A DNA stretch of 64,000 nucleotides, taken from contig OZ345372.1 of NCBI GenBank assembly GCA_977006965.1, positions 434,001-498,000 of the forward strand, read 5' to 3'. Under the pieces are notes generated by a model. It was not told the DNA's origin. It made no database searches and worked only from the letters and a program-made list of their open reading frames with translations. The stretch is from Phymatolithon calcareum (taxonomy: Eukaryota; Rhodophyta; Florideophyceae; Hapalidiales). The position numbers were made by a program, and so were the translations under genes. Position 1 is the first letter of the stretch. The number at the start of each line of letters is the position of its first letter. Shown here in pieces: positions 1 through 10,826 of this stretch.

Positions 1-605
1 GACGATGTGATTGAGATCAGGCCCGTACGTGCTCTTTGTATGAAAGCAGCAAGAGCTGCACCAAAAATTATTTTCCAAAAACATACATTTTGGGAATCAG
101 AATTATCATACGCAAGCATCCAGTAAATATGCTTCGCATTGAGTTTTCACCACAAGACACTCAATGGACGTGCACGTGGACCAATAGTTTTTGCAAGCGG
201 TTTTTTTGCGAGCAGCCAATGGAAATCGCTCGCGTGCTATTCTTACACACGCCAACTGATGACACGTCGTTTTGAGCCTTGAATTTCTTCTTCGTCGACG
301 CGCTGCGAACCAGGGCAAGGCTAATTGTTGATGTGCGCAACCTGCTCTGGATTGTGCTTAGCTCGTCAAATAGTATTAGCGGGAAGCTTCTAAGGACTTC
401 CGGAGGCTGGTGCTGGTATGGAAGAGAGTCTGGTGAGAAATCTTGCTACTACTTTAATCTTTAAAAAAGAATTCACCTCACTGCCATCAATAAAAAAGCC
501 CTGCTAAGCGACAGTTTCGCAGAGAGTGAGGAATCCCAGAAGACATGGTCGTTTTATGACTTTCCCGAACAATACGCATATACAAGAAATGCCCTATTCC
601 CACGT
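1..605. other. Intergenic, no gene seen
   Basis: I found no reading frame with a recognisable domain and no clear repeat here. The right part is the 3' flank of the reticulon-like gene, which reads leftwards and stops at 606. Confidence 0.5.
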
Positions 606-1526
606 TTACATGGATTTCTTAACGGGAGTGGAGCGAATTTTCTCCGCTAGCGACCTCGCGGCAGGCGGCCCTTTTTCCAGCTTCTGGGCCGCAATATCAC
701 GGTACTTGCTCGCCTGTTTCATGCTGATTTCACGCGTTTTCTCCAAATGCTTCGAGGCAGCATCGGCTAACTTGCATATAATGGCATCAACTTCCTTCTG
801 GTTCTTCTCGTACACAAGCGGCATCGAGAACGAAAGCAAGAAAAGAACAAAGAACACTGGAAGGAGAGAGAAGTACTTGCCAACAATATAAATGGTAAGA
901 GCCACGAAAATCCATGCAAGCGTCAACTTGGGGTTATCACAGTAGAGAACATTGCGCATATACCCGCCAATGTCATTGCCTTCGTCCATAAGCGTCTCCG
1001 CCCAAAAATTGACCGTCTCTTTCTTGAAAATCGGCGTTTCAACTGCCGGTCGCTTAATGTACTTGTCGAGTTGGCCACCGGCCATGTTGTTGACGTTCAC
1101 GACGATGAGCCCGATAATGAGGTACATGCTGAGGAGACCACCAAACACTGCGAGAATTGACTGCCCGCGGAACAGGGTGAGGTAGAAAAACAGCGTCTCA
1201 CATGCGAAAATAAGTCCCGTGACTTTAGGGTCACGCCAGAGTAGAATATTCTTGATTCTACTGCGGCTTTCCCTCACCGGGAGAGGGACGACCGGAACGG
1301 CAGAAGTAGAAGTCTCCATGGCAGGCATTTTAGCGACTTGAGCGGTGGGCGGGAGCGGCGGAGTTTGTCGTGACGGGGACGGAAGCGTGGCGTCCTTGGC
1401 AACGAAGCGCTCGCGAAGGTTACCGACCGGTGGGATGTTCTTGTAGTCGACAATCGGTTCTTCCACAACCTCTTGGATCTCCGGAGGGATGGCGGGGAAG
1501 GTTGGCGCGCGCGGCAACTGGTTCAT
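606..1526 (-). CDS. Reticulon-like ER membrane-shaping protein
   Basis: The protein is 306 aa from the ATG at 1526; the frame stays open upstream to a GTG at 1640 but has no earlier ATG. A proline-rich N-terminus (about 1-90) precedes a reticulon homology domain at about 93-245. The domain opens with ILLWRDPKVTG, has a long hydrophobic hairpin at 103-143, a hydrophilic loop of about 60 residues, a second hairpin at 201-236, and the family's closing pattern (LLPVFFVLFLLSFSMPLVYE). Reticulons insert these hairpins into the cytosolic leaflet of the ER and curve tubules. A short coiled C-tail rich in K, E and A follows. No C-terminal KKxx retrieval signal is visible; it ends in VKKSM. The domain call is secure; the exact start and any upstream exon are not. 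Confidence 0.88.
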   Translation of the reverse strand: MNQLPRAPTFPAIPPEIQEVVEEPIVDYKNIPPVGNLRERFVAKDATLPSPSRQTPPLPPTAQVAKMPAMETSTSAVPVVPLPVRESRSRIKNILLWRDPKVTGLIFACETLFFYLTLFRGQSILAVFGGLLSMYLIIGLIVVNVNNMAGGQLDKYIKRPAVETPIFKKETVNFWAETLMDEGNDIGGYMRNVLYCDNPKLTLAWIFVALTIYIVGKYFSLLPVFFVLFLLSFSMPLVYEKNQKEVDAIICKLADAASKHLEKTREISMKQASKYRDIAAQKLEKGPPAARSLAEKIRSTPVKKSM

Positions 1527-2632
1527 TACGCACCGCGATCCGGCTGGTTCAGAGCAATTTGCCCTGGTGACGAGCGGTACAGGTGTGATGAAAAGAGCCT
1601 TTTGCAACGAGGGGGACAGCAGCCAACATGTATGGTGCACTACAGTTGGGCTTGCGCACTATTATAGCACTCATCGATAAGGGCGCGTGCCGCCATTTGG
1701 CCCTTGATATCTGCAGTGTTTGTTTGAGACTTTTTCAAAGCCCCAGACGGGGTCTATTTTGTTTTCAAATTTCAGTTTGTTTCCTGCGGTTGGTCAGTTC
1801 AAAAACAATCATATGCGCATGTAATATGCTTACTAATGGATTGCGTTCGAACACGTGATCAAATCTTTGCACTCCATCTAAAACTCCTTTTTTCAGAAAT
1901 ATTTTCAAAATATTAATATGTACTAATTTTTATGATTAAGTACACCGTCGAGACCCGCAGCACCCATTTATAGTGCACTGCATAATCCAAGCCTCTATGC
2001 AGGTTTGTGTTAGGAGCCACCGATATGGTAGGAAATTGTCTTGGGCAAAACTGGTGACTTGAACTTGCTTTGTTTTACACCAGTGTAGAGTTAAGTAGAT
2101 GTCCTGACCACGCTTGGAGTGTTGCACTTCGCAATATTTCACTGTTTTCCTGCAAGTTGTGGAAAAAATAAGACCACTCCCAGACGAGCAGAGGCATACT
2201 GCTGTTATGAACCTTGAGCACTTTTGATCGGTCTCTCCCGGGATTAATCAATGAACTTTGACCACAGTAATGTGCTGAATGAGGCCCTAATGGCAACGAG
2301 GGAATAAGCCAATCGGTTATCGCTTCGCTGTGAAAGCTTGGGAATCTGCAGAGGAGCTTTGCATCTTTTCATTCTTGCGGTAAGCAGCAGAACCCGCAAT
2401 TGTAAACAGTTACTATACTTCTCCATTAATCTTGACAGAAGAAACGTCATTGAAGAGACACTTTTTTGTCCTCTTGCTGAACTCTCGAAGGAAACCGTGA
2501 CAGAACTTCTTTTGAATTGTCTGCTGCATGCGAATGACGGCCCCATCTGTCCAGACAGAGGAGTCTGTACCCATGCAAAATATCACTGATCGAACACAAA
2601 CATATGGTAAGCTGTTCTTTTACGAATCTTCG
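1527..2632. other. Intergenic, 5' flank of reticulon gene
   Basis: This AT-rich stretch holds the upstream region of the reticulon-like gene and the 3' flank of CAP-G. No coding domain or RNA gene was recognised. Confidence 0.5.
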
Positions 2633-5107
2633 CTATCGCGGACTACCAATCGGCAGTCCAACTCTGTCTCTAAACTTGCGAAGAGCCGTGGTTGTCCTCT
2701 TGTCATCAACCTCCTCAAGTGCAGCGTCAACAAGCTTCAGAAGAAGCCCATTTTTTTGCATCTCATCCTCGAATCGCATTCCCGTCAACAACTTGGCATA
2801 CACTCGCACCGCTTCAATGCATGCCCCATCATCCAGCACATCCAAAATTTCGTTCAGCAAACTTTCTGCAATTTGTGCGTGCATATCCATCACAATCTGT
2901 TCGTCCCTCTCTCCCAGTGCAATGAGATGTAGCATGAACTGTCCAACCAGTCCGCTATTTACTGTGCATAAAGGGCTGCTCTGGGGAGCGTTATGCAGAA
3001 CCCTCAATGTCTCCAGCAACGAACTCTCGAGCACTTGGCGATTTGTTGCGCTAGAGTGAGCATAAGCCTGGAAAAACACGGACAGGCACTGTCGCATTTG
3101 AGTGTCATCCTCAGTCGCCGGGTTGTGATACGCAATCACCATTCGCGACAAGAGCTCTCCAGACCCGGCCAGGCGCCGACAGAACAAGAGCTTTGCCGTC
3201 CCTGATACAGCAATCGACCGCAAATCGCCCTCGACATCCGTCATCAATTTCGAAATCAACTTCATGCACTCATCCGTTAGACCCTTCCCGCCAGAAGTTG
3301 TCCTCGGTGTACTGTTCGTATAGAGAGTGCTTTGCGACCCCTCACTAACGTTATCAGAGAAGTTGTTCAAATCGAAAGTCATGAGAAAATCCACGATAGC
3401 TCGCAAAGCAACTTCCTGCACAATAAGCTCATCTTGGCGACACGCCTGCAAAAACAGCGGAATTTTTGACCGAGCCTCATTTCCAGACTTATCCAGCAGA
3501 CAGAACAAACCAATACACTCCAACGCTGTCGCCCGGTTTTCGCCGTGTACGTTCATCAACTGCGGCACCGCGGTGTGTTGCACCAAATCCAGATACACGC
3601 TGTGAGCGTTGACAGACCCCGTCCGCGTTTTTTGCCCACATAAAAGAGCCTCTTTGCAAATAAGCAGTGCCCGGCGCTCTTGCCAGGACTTAAGTTCTTC
3701 GTCATTCCTCTCCTCAATCTGAGAGTCCGGTGGGATGCTGTCCGGCATGTCTGCCATCAGAAAATCCTCAGTACCGTCATGAACACGCAGAATCTTTTCG
3801 CGAACAAGCTCGGTGAGTGCGCGAGTGGCCGAATCTGCGTCGAACGTGACAACGTGCAATGCTCGCACAGCTGGTGGTACCGTGTCGTCCGACACACTTT
3901 GACTTCGCAGAAAATCATTCCGAATTGTGCTTTCCAGCTCGCGGCGACCAGCCTCATCGCTGAGATCAAGGCCTTTGCACAGCTCAAGCAAATGACACGA
4001 GGCAAAGCTATCCACCGCGTAGTACTTAAGCATCTCAGAATACGCCAATGTACTTGGGATATACTTGTCCAAGGTGGAATCGCTCTTCTGAATTTGCGAC
4101 ATTGCTCTGAGTACAAGCACATCAGAAAAGGTCAAATTGTTAATATCAATCTGAATCTCTTTCCGCAAGTGATCATGCTTTTCCGAATTGAATATAATCC
4201 CTAGTGCTTGTAGCACAACCTCCTCTTGTTCATAGCCTCCCAGCAATTCCACAAGTGCAAAAACGTCACCCTCGCATACGCGATCCAGCCAGCTCTTCAA
4301 CAGCAACTCTTTCACGCAAACATCGCGCACTCCGGCCGCCCGATCCCTCAAGCCGCTTTTAAGTATCCCGAGTCTGTCACCGATTTCCAATTTCAGGGGA
4401 TTAAGTTTGTGCGCAAGTACACTATACACCGTCTTTCGCACGTCATCCTTCACGTCGCGTGTCCTGCGAATCAGGACAGGTAACGTCGCTTCCGTGACTG
4501 CAACAGCATTAATTGCGCTCTTTCGTACAGCCGCCATGGAGTCACATGAAAGCATGTCAAGTAAACGCGCGGTGACCGGGTCGTCGTCAGGGTTGCCGGT
4601 GGTCTGCAGCCGACATAGTGCACCAGCTGCAGCGGCGCGGACGCGTGCAACCTTATCACGCGAGCGAGCTTGTGCGGCTTCCAGCAGCTGTGCCCACAGA
4701 GCCTCGGGCATTTCCGCATCCTCGGGTAACGCAGTGATCACAGCTGCCACGACTTGTATAGCGCGGAACCGCACGGCTTTTCCTGCCCGACTATGTTTAC
4801 CAGCATGTTCGGCGAGATAAGCTAGCAATTGCGTAGCAAAAACACCAGCGTGAGCCGCTGCGAAAGTCGCAACAAAGGCGACCACTCGCTCTACTGCTGG
4901 ATGGCGGTCAAAAACCATTAGTCCGCGATTCAAAGCGTGCAGAAACGACTTTAAGAATGCAGAAGAGTCGGCCGTCACTGCGCGGGACAACGACCGAACC
5001 GCATGTCCATGTGCCGCGAGTGACCGCTGAGCATCCGCAAAGGCAAGACCAACCACGCGCTCCGTCTCACCGCTGGATGTCGCCTTCATCTTTGTGGAGG
5101 CTGACAT
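2633..5107 (-). CDS. CAP-G: Condensin subunit 3 (CAP-G, HEAT repeats)
   Basis: The protein is 824 aa from the ATG at 5107; the open frame runs to a GTG at 5152 but the first ATG gives MSASTKMKATSSG. It is made of HEAT-type helical pairs. The N-terminal half has the CAP-G pattern: ALNRGLMVFDRHPAVERVV, then VRFRAIQVV, then repeats such as DDVRKTVYSVLAHKLNP and ILKSGLRDRAAGVRDVCVKE. The C-terminal part (about residues 480-800) matches the Cnd3 region in style. CAP-G is a non-SMC subunit of condensin I; with the kleisin CAP-H it forms a DNA-binding groove for mitotic chromosome compaction. It is shorter than animal and yeast subunits (about 1,000 aa) and ends abruptly, so a short 3' exon may be missing. 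No intron is needed within it. Confidence 0.88.
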   Translation of the reverse strand: MSASTKMKATSSGETERVVGLAFADAQRSLAAHGHAVRSLSRAVTADSSAFLKSFLHALNRGLMVFDRHPAVERVVAFVATFAAAHAGVFATQLLAYLAEHAGKHSRAGKAVRFRAIQVVAAVITALPEDAEMPEALWAQLLEAAQARSRDKVARVRAAAAGALCRLQTTGNPDDDPVTARLLDMLSCDSMAAVRKSAINAVAVTEATLPVLIRRTRDVKDDVRKTVYSVLAHKLNPLKLEIGDRLGILKSGLRDRAAGVRDVCVKELLLKSWLDRVCEGDVFALVELLGGYEQEEVVLQALGIIFNSEKHDHLRKEIQIDINNLTFSDVLVLRAMSQIQKSDSTLDKYIPSTLAYSEMLKYYAVDSFASCHLLELCKGLDLSDEAGRRELESTIRNDFLRSQSVSDDTVPPAVRALHVVTFDADSATRALTELVREKILRVHDGTEDFLMADMPDSIPPDSQIEERNDEELKSWQERRALLICKEALLCGQKTRTGSVNAHSVYLDLVQHTAVPQLMNVHGENRATALECIGLFCLLDKSGNEARSKIPLFLQACRQDELIVQEVALRAIVDFLMTFDLNNFSDNVSEGSQSTLYTNSTPRTTSGGKGLTDECMKLISKLMTDVEGDLRSIAVSGTAKLLFCRRLAGSGELLSRMVIAYHNPATEDDTQMRQCLSVFFQAYAHSSATNRQVLESSLLETLRVLHNAPQSSPLCTVNSGLVGQFMLHLIALGERDEQIVMDMHAQIAESLLNEILDVLDDGACIEAVRVYAKLLTGMRFEDEMQKNGLLLKLVDAALEEVDDKRTTTALRKFRDRVGLPIGSPR

Positions 5108-6806
5108 CGCCACGCTCGAAGGAGCTGAGATGAAGTTTCTTGAGGTCAGCACGGATGCGGTGCAGCAGGCCAGTCGAGTCGGGATGCGTAATACTGGTGC
5201 GTTATTTTGAAATTTTAAAAATCCCAGAAGTCAACAATGTTCAGTATGGGTTTTGATTAATTGATGCGATGATATGATGTGATGTGCAACTCCTTTGATC
5301 ATCGCAAAACCGCTTGAAAATAAGTTGCACCGGTGCCTTGCCATGGAAGAAAAATAATACAATTTTGAGAATGACTATACACTATGGTTAGGTGTTTCAC
5401 CTATTGAACGTTTTTTAACGTTATTAGAAATGAGGACATCAGCTATACTTTACTTTAAATCCACACGTGTCACTCATGGCAACGCAATATGTGACAAAAA
5501 TCGAACTAACAATTGAGATTAGGAGTCTGAGTTGAAAACAATGCTCTTTAGAAGTTAGGAAGAGTTATCCAAAACAATCGAGCACATGCTAGGGGCTCAG
5601 ATAGAATAACAGACATAAGAGTAGAGCCGCCCTAGTGAGGGTAACACCTGAGGAAGCCTTGCCCGTATATTCGTATGACTGTGGGGCTTTAAAAATAAAT
5701 AAATAAAAAAGCTCTCTAGAATGTCGACTGCGCTTTTTGCAGCACCTCTGCTTGCCAAAATTTCTTTTCAGAAACAGGAGAAGCTTCATCGGAACGACAG
5801 ACACGTTCCACCACAGTGTCGAACCCAATTGCTCGCTTAGTTGGGAGTGGCATCTTCATATGTCTACTATTGTGAGCTACAGCATCTTGGCGCTCGGTTC
5901 TGTTCTCTCCTAATCCCCCTCCTGTTCTAGGATGTGCCTTCTTTCCAATTTTTTGGTTTCTTTCTACGCCAGCTGTAGATCCTGATCCTTGTCCACTTCG
6001 CACAGAGAAGTGGAAAGACTTGGATAGACTGCTTATGTTTGTCCCCCGAGAAGCATTGGTTACCAGTCTTGGAGGGATCTAACAAAGAATGCGGTCAGAC
6101 TGAAATTTCCATGAAGTTTCGTAGTAGTTACTGAATTTTTGAGACAAGTTTCAAAGCCAAGCGACATTGCTCAAATAAATCACCATTTGCCCAGTTGCGC
6201 ATATGAAGGACCAAAGTCGCAAACAATATCGCTAAACATTTCTAAGAAACGGATCACATTGGTATACAAGAGCATGCACTGGTGAGTAAATACAGCCCCA
6301 CTTGTACATTAAGCGAGCGTTCAAGGTTGTCTTTTGAATTGGAGGTGTACTACATCTAATAGACCGTGAAACGATTTGCTGTTCGAGATTTGAGCTTTCA
6401 TGTTCATTGGAGTAATTGAAGCTGTTGCGGAGCTGTCCTAGACATAGCAGTAGAAGGAAGGTGACAACTGGACTGGAAAGTAGAAAATGACACGTCTAAT
6501 ACCATATCTAACGCTTCTAACGTTATATAACGATGCGTAACGTTATAAAAGGGAAAATAACGTTTCTAGTTATTGTAAAATGACAATGCGCAAAGACAGT
6601 TCTGTCTATTGCAATTTTAACAGTTTCTAGATAGATATTGCGTTAACATGAATTTATTCCAAAGTCATTGGGTACTTTGTCTTTACATTGACAAGTGCAA
6701 GGTTAGTCAAAAGTGCAGTCAAGTGTAGATATTATACAGTTTCGTGACGAAAATTTTGCAAGCTGCCCGGCAAACTCCACCTTCGTGCGCAATTTGAACA
6801 TAGCTT
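5108..6806. other. Intergenic, AT-rich, no gene seen
   Basis: I see no supported gene in this 1.7-kb stretch. A cluster of AACGTT palindromes sits at about 6515-6570, including a perfect 12-bp palindrome CGTTATATAACG. Confidence 0.45.
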
Positions 6807-7745
6807 CTATGTACGTGAACCGCCCTTGAGTGTGACAGCCTTTGCCCTTATTGTTCTGCTATAATAAATCCATTGCAAGAAAAGCGTAGAGTTAAATACA
6901 GTGGCGACGAGAGTGCCAATAAGCATAAGAGGATCTCTGACCTGGGCAACGGTGGTGAATATCCTAGCAACGTTACCAAGTAGCTGGAGCCCAAGGGTGG
7001 TGGAGGACAGCTCGCCGGTGTCCTTGCGACGAAAATTGAGAGCAATCTGTGGGATCTTGGCAAGATTAAGGAGTGGGATCGACGCGACTTGTAAACCGAT
7101 CAGGAGGCGGAGAGGTGCGATTGGGGACGCAAGAAAAACAAGACAGGCGGCAAATAGAATACCGATCACAATTGCCGGCGCGCGAGGAAGGTCTTCGTAG
7201 CGGACAATAAGGCCGAGAATTGCGACATTCTGAATCATTATGAAGACGGTCTCGCCGTAAGTGGAAAAGGGAAAGGCACGACGCGCAAAATAGACTGCGG
7301 AAAAAGTGTGTCCAAGAGTCTCCAGTCCATACATCAAAACTGAAATCCCACGCGCCGATCGCCGTCGGATTATTCGCACAACCTGTGGCACCTTATACAA
7401 GACGCTACCAATAAGCACAAGAACACCGACCAACGTGCTCAGTGCGGACAGGACGCGACCCGGCGCTGCACCGCCTGAAATCACATTCCCCTGCGCCGTA
7501 GCACCCGATGCCGCGACATGAGAAGATCCTATTACACCGACATCTCGTGCAACAGACCGCGCACGTGCAGAAAGAGTCAATACCGGCGACAATGTCGATG
7601 ACTGTAGCGCCCCACAGCGCCGGCGAAAGGACATCGGCGACGCCGAAACGAGAGGGCGCATGTTCGGCAACCATGTCGAATGACACGGTAGGGGTGCGCA
7701 AAACGCGAAGCACGTGCGCCTCGCGGGCCGCGCAATCCGCGCCAT
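6807..7745 (-). CDS. PQ-loop membrane protein, MPDU1/chloroplast-type
   Basis: The protein is 312 aa from an ATG at 7745. It has two PQ-loop motifs, KVPQVVRIIRRRSARGIS at about 118-135 and KIPQIALNFRRKDTGELSS at about 230-248, each at the end of a hydrophobic helix. Overall there are about six to seven membrane segments between 100 and 300, as in the MPDU1/SWEET-like PQ-loop fold. In animals MPDU1 is needed for use of dolichol-linked mannose and glucose in the ER. Here about 90 residues rich in R, S and A with few acids precede the first helix, which looks like a plastid or mitochondrial targeting peptide. The closest type may therefore be the organellar PQ-loop proteins of algae and plants. 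The substrate is unknown. The gene is divergent from the PP2C gene. Confidence 0.8.
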   Translation of the reverse strand: MARIARPARRTCFAFCAPLPCHSTWLPNMRPLVSASPMSFRRRCGALQSSTLSPVLTLSARARSVARDVGVIGSSHVAASGATAQGNVISGGAAPGRVLSALSTLVGVLVLIGSVLYKVPQVVRIIRRRSARGISVLMYGLETLGHTFSAVYFARRAFPFSTYGETVFIMIQNVAILGLIVRYEDLPRAPAIVIGILFAACLVFLASPIAPLRLLIGLQVASIPLLNLAKIPQIALNFRRKDTGELSSTTLGLQLLGNVARIFTTVAQVRDPLMLIGTLVATVFNSTLFLQWIYYSRTIRAKAVTLKGGSRT

Positions 7746-8449
7746 GTGTCTCAGGGTAGTTCTCTTTCTCCGAAGCGAGGCGTCGATGGTGGATCAATGT
7801 GGCGATCTGCCACTCAGATGCACTTATGACATGTGCGCGATATCATACAAACAAACGTGCCGACGATTGGGATCTGTGTGGTCGTCCTAAATTTTTTCGA
7901 ATCAATTCGGAGGAAGGTTTTGTGCTGCTGTCACCAGACAAAGACAGTTGTCGAGAAGTTATTGGGCGATGCTATTGAACGGGCTTTCGCGGACACCGAT
8001 CGGTGCACCGGGCGCCTCCAGCACAAGCCGAACCCCGCAATTGCACCGGTCGACAGTCGCTCTGCAACATTCCTTTTTATTCGAATCCCTGTCTGTCGCC
8101 CATCGAGCTCGCCGACCAGCGTGCGCCAAACCGCCCCGTTCGTCGTCATTCGGCAGTGCATGCTTCTGTACGTCAAATTTTTTGGAGTTTTCGGGCAGCC
8201 CCCCGAAAATTGCCGAATTTCGGTATTTATGCCGGCTCGGTTCGGTATTTATGCAAGTCCCACGAGTGAAGCCCCACGTCGCCACTGCAAGGCAATCACT
8301 CAGTGGTGTCGCTCTAACCCGGCAGAAGCATTCCAGTTTTCATCTTTTGGATCCGCGCTTTTTCTTCCCAAGCCTTTTCAATCACTCCCACACGCCCTGT
8401 TTTCGTTGCGCAAGCTTTTGGCTTGCTAATTCGTTGCATCTGTTATCGC
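7746..8449. promoter_or_regulatory. Divergent intergenic region, PQ-loop/PP2C
   Basis: About 700 bp separate the ATGs of the leftward PQ-loop gene and the rightward PP2C gene, so both promoters must lie here. No clear TATA box was picked out. Overlapping open frames on both strands carry no recognisable domain. Confidence 0.4.
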
Positions 8450-9706
8450 ATGTTAACCCCGATGCCCGGTATTCGCACCCAAAGGACCACCTCCGACGCA
8501 GCCGGTGCCCCCGTCGAGGGTCACTCCGTGCCCAGCGACACCTCCGCCGCCGGAGACACCACTATTGGCGTAGACGGTACAGACCTTGTCAACACCAATG
8601 CTCCTCCTAACGGCACTGCCATCATCGACACGGCCGATCCCCTGAACGCCTCTATCGGTATCTCCGCCACGGTGTCCTACGCCCAGAACGATACCGGTGG
8701 GACGGCTGTAATAGTCAGCGATGAGTGCGTCGCAGTTTGTGTTCAAGGCCGCGATCATTTTTACGAGCGCGTCATGAATCAAGATGTCTATGCCGCTAAC
8801 CCTGACTTTGGTGTCTACGTCGTGGCAGACGGTCATGGCGAAGCTGGGGAATTGATTGCAGCTACGGCCGTTAACGGTCTGATGCGCTCAATCCTGGCTG
8901 ACATTCGTAATACCGAGCCCGGTGAGCCAGCATTTGCAATGCTCAGCAGAGCTTTCGCTTCTACAGCTGCGGTAGTGAATGCTCTGCCCGAGGCCGACTG
9001 CTCGGGCGCTACGGCGTCTGTTTCCTTCTTCATTGGTGAAAGGCTCTATGTGGGAAACATCGGGGATTCCTGTGTCTACATCGTCGATCCTGTCACCGGC
9101 GGCGAGCGCATTTCAACCCCCCATCAGGCTACCGATGCCAAGGAGGCGCAGCGTGTCGAGGAAGACGGTGGCATCATCAAGTACGGTTTCATGTTTATGC
9201 CCAAGATTCCTGGCGAGAAATGTGCGTCTCTTGCAGTGACGCGGTCCTTCGGTGATCGTAGGTTCCCTGCCATATCATTCGCTCCTGCTATGAAGGAGGT
9301 TATTCTTTCTCCTGGACAAGTTGTTGTCATGGCCAGTGATGGTGTTTGGGATGCCCATTATAATTTTACGCCGTCGACTGTTTGCAACTTGGTGCTGTCG
9401 GAAGTTGGCGATTCGCTTGCTCTACCAAACCCGTCTGTGGGCCTTCGCCAGGCAGCAGTTGCCGTATTGGATCGCTCTCGTAGCATCCCCGGCAAAGCCA
9501 CTGAGCTCCCGTTGGACGATCTCACGTTGCTCATGGTGCGTCCCATCGCGGCAGACACTCCGTCGGACAGTCCCGTTGTTCAGAGAGTCACCGTGACGAG
9601 CTCAATTGCCGCGGATACTCCTACCGCTATTGCTGACTCGGTGCCGCCGATTGATGGGACTGGCAAAAAAAGCAGTCCTGCTGCCGATGCTAATGTGGAC
9701 CCGTGA
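8450..9706 (+). CDS. PP2C-family serine/threonine phosphatase
   Basis: The protein is 418 aa from the ATG at 8450; the open frame begins at a TTG at 8423. The PPM/PP2C fold spans about residues 75-365 with its metal-binding motifs intact: VVADGHGEAG at about 125, GATASVSFF then VGNIGDS at about 201, LAVTRSFGDRRF at about 261, VVVMASDGVWD at about 291 and LDDLTLLMV at about 357, where DD replaces the usual DN. These aspartates hold the two Mn/Mg ions that activate water for phosphoserine/threonine hydrolysis. The first 75 residues are polar and low in complexity, rich in T, D and A, as is the tail after the domain. No targeting signal or membrane segment is seen, so a cytosolic or nuclear enzyme is likely. 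The substrate cannot be told. Confidence 0.9.
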   Translation: MLTPMPGIRTQRTTSDAAGAPVEGHSVPSDTSAAGDTTIGVDGTDLVNTNAPPNGTAIIDTADPLNASIGISATVSYAQNDTGGTAVIVSDECVAVCVQGRDHFYERVMNQDVYAANPDFGVYVVADGHGEAGELIAATAVNGLMRSILADIRNTEPGEPAFAMLSRAFASTAAVVNALPEADCSGATASVSFFIGERLYVGNIGDSCVYIVDPVTGGERISTPHQATDAKEAQRVEEDGGIIKYGFMFMPKIPGEKCASLAVTRSFGDRRFPAISFAPAMKEVILSPGQVVVMASDGVWDAHYNFTPSTVCNLVLSEVGDSLALPNPSVGLRQAAVAVLDRSRSIPGKATELPLDDLTLLMVRPIAADTPSDSPVVQRVTVTSSIAADTPTAIADSVPPIDGTGKKSSPAADANVDP

Positions 9707-10826
9707 GCGGAGATTGTTCTGAAGTCTGTAGGGCAGGAACTAATTCGTATCGCTGATGCCATGGTCCGTCGCCTATTCTCTCTTGTTATTGTAGATTTGC
9801 AATTTTTGCTCGTCATTAGGACGTTGCTTTCAATCACCAATCACCTAGCTTAATAAGAACAAACAAACAAACTTTTAGAGAATAAATTTACAATTTCAAC
9901 TTCGCATTCGCCTGTGCTGCATTCGTTAATATGGTGCCGCGAAGCACAAAGAAACTCATAGTTCCACTCGTCTGTTGACAGTAAATGGGAAGGTCGAGGA
10001 GAGGCAGGGGAATGTAGAGGAAGCCCTGAAAGTGGATCTGTTTTGTCAATTTATGCATTCATTGCTGCAAGAGATACCTTGAGACAACCCCTACGACGGA
10101 CCTGTACACGATTAGAAAGCTCCAATTAAACAACACGAAAACGGCGCGGACCGGCGAGTAAGGTGTTCGACGGGACCAAAATGAGACCTTGATATTTGAC
10201 AAAGTCTATTACAGTCCATCACCTTGGTGCGAAGGGGTTGCTTCAGTATTTAAGAAACACTTGAATATCGCCGGTTAGCCTCAAGAGCAAATTAATGAAA
10301 ACCACGCCATCCATAGCCTGCGAGTTGAACCACCACTGCCAAGTCGCATGTCATAGCGCTAGTTCTGATGCTTAGGTCTTCACCAAACCTAAGGTTTTCA
10401 CTAAATCGGATCTAAGCCTGCATCTTTTCCTCTCCACAAATCTTCCAGCTTCCACATTGAGAAATACGCCTCGACGCTTCCACTTAGAGTCGAGAACAAG
10501 GCACTAAGTGAAAGCGTGACATAAGCTTCGCGAAGATAGCCGCGCTCACAGTCGCGCCTTGGTGACGTCGTTGCGCACGTCAAGATTGGGACAACCGAAG
10601 CGCGATAAACAAGAAATCGTCCCGTCTGTAAGCTGACATAGGGTCATACTATTTCTACAGCTGTAAAATATGCATATTTTTCCCAATTTTTTAGGTCTGG
10701 TGTCTGAAAGGCGTGGCCAAGAGCGTCACCGTGCCCATCGTGCCTCCCGTATTCACGAAAAGGCCATGACTTAAAAACTGTGTCCCACCTCCTTGCCGCT
10801 TCCTCAAGCTCGACAATCGGTTCACC
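9707..10826. other. Intergenic, no gene seen
   Basis: This stretch holds the 3' flank of the PP2C gene and the 5' flank of the KE-rich gene. A short AACAAAC run lies near 9858. No domain or RNA gene was recognised. Confidence 0.5.

Noticed and set aside
1527-1640. The upstream extension of the reticulon-like frame as coding
   Set aside because: It begins at GTG, has no ATG, and its sequence does not resemble reticulon N-termini.
6515-6570. A replication origin or telomere-like repeat from clustered AACGTT words
   Set aside because: The words are irregularly spaced, short and AT-rich; chance is a sufficient explanation.
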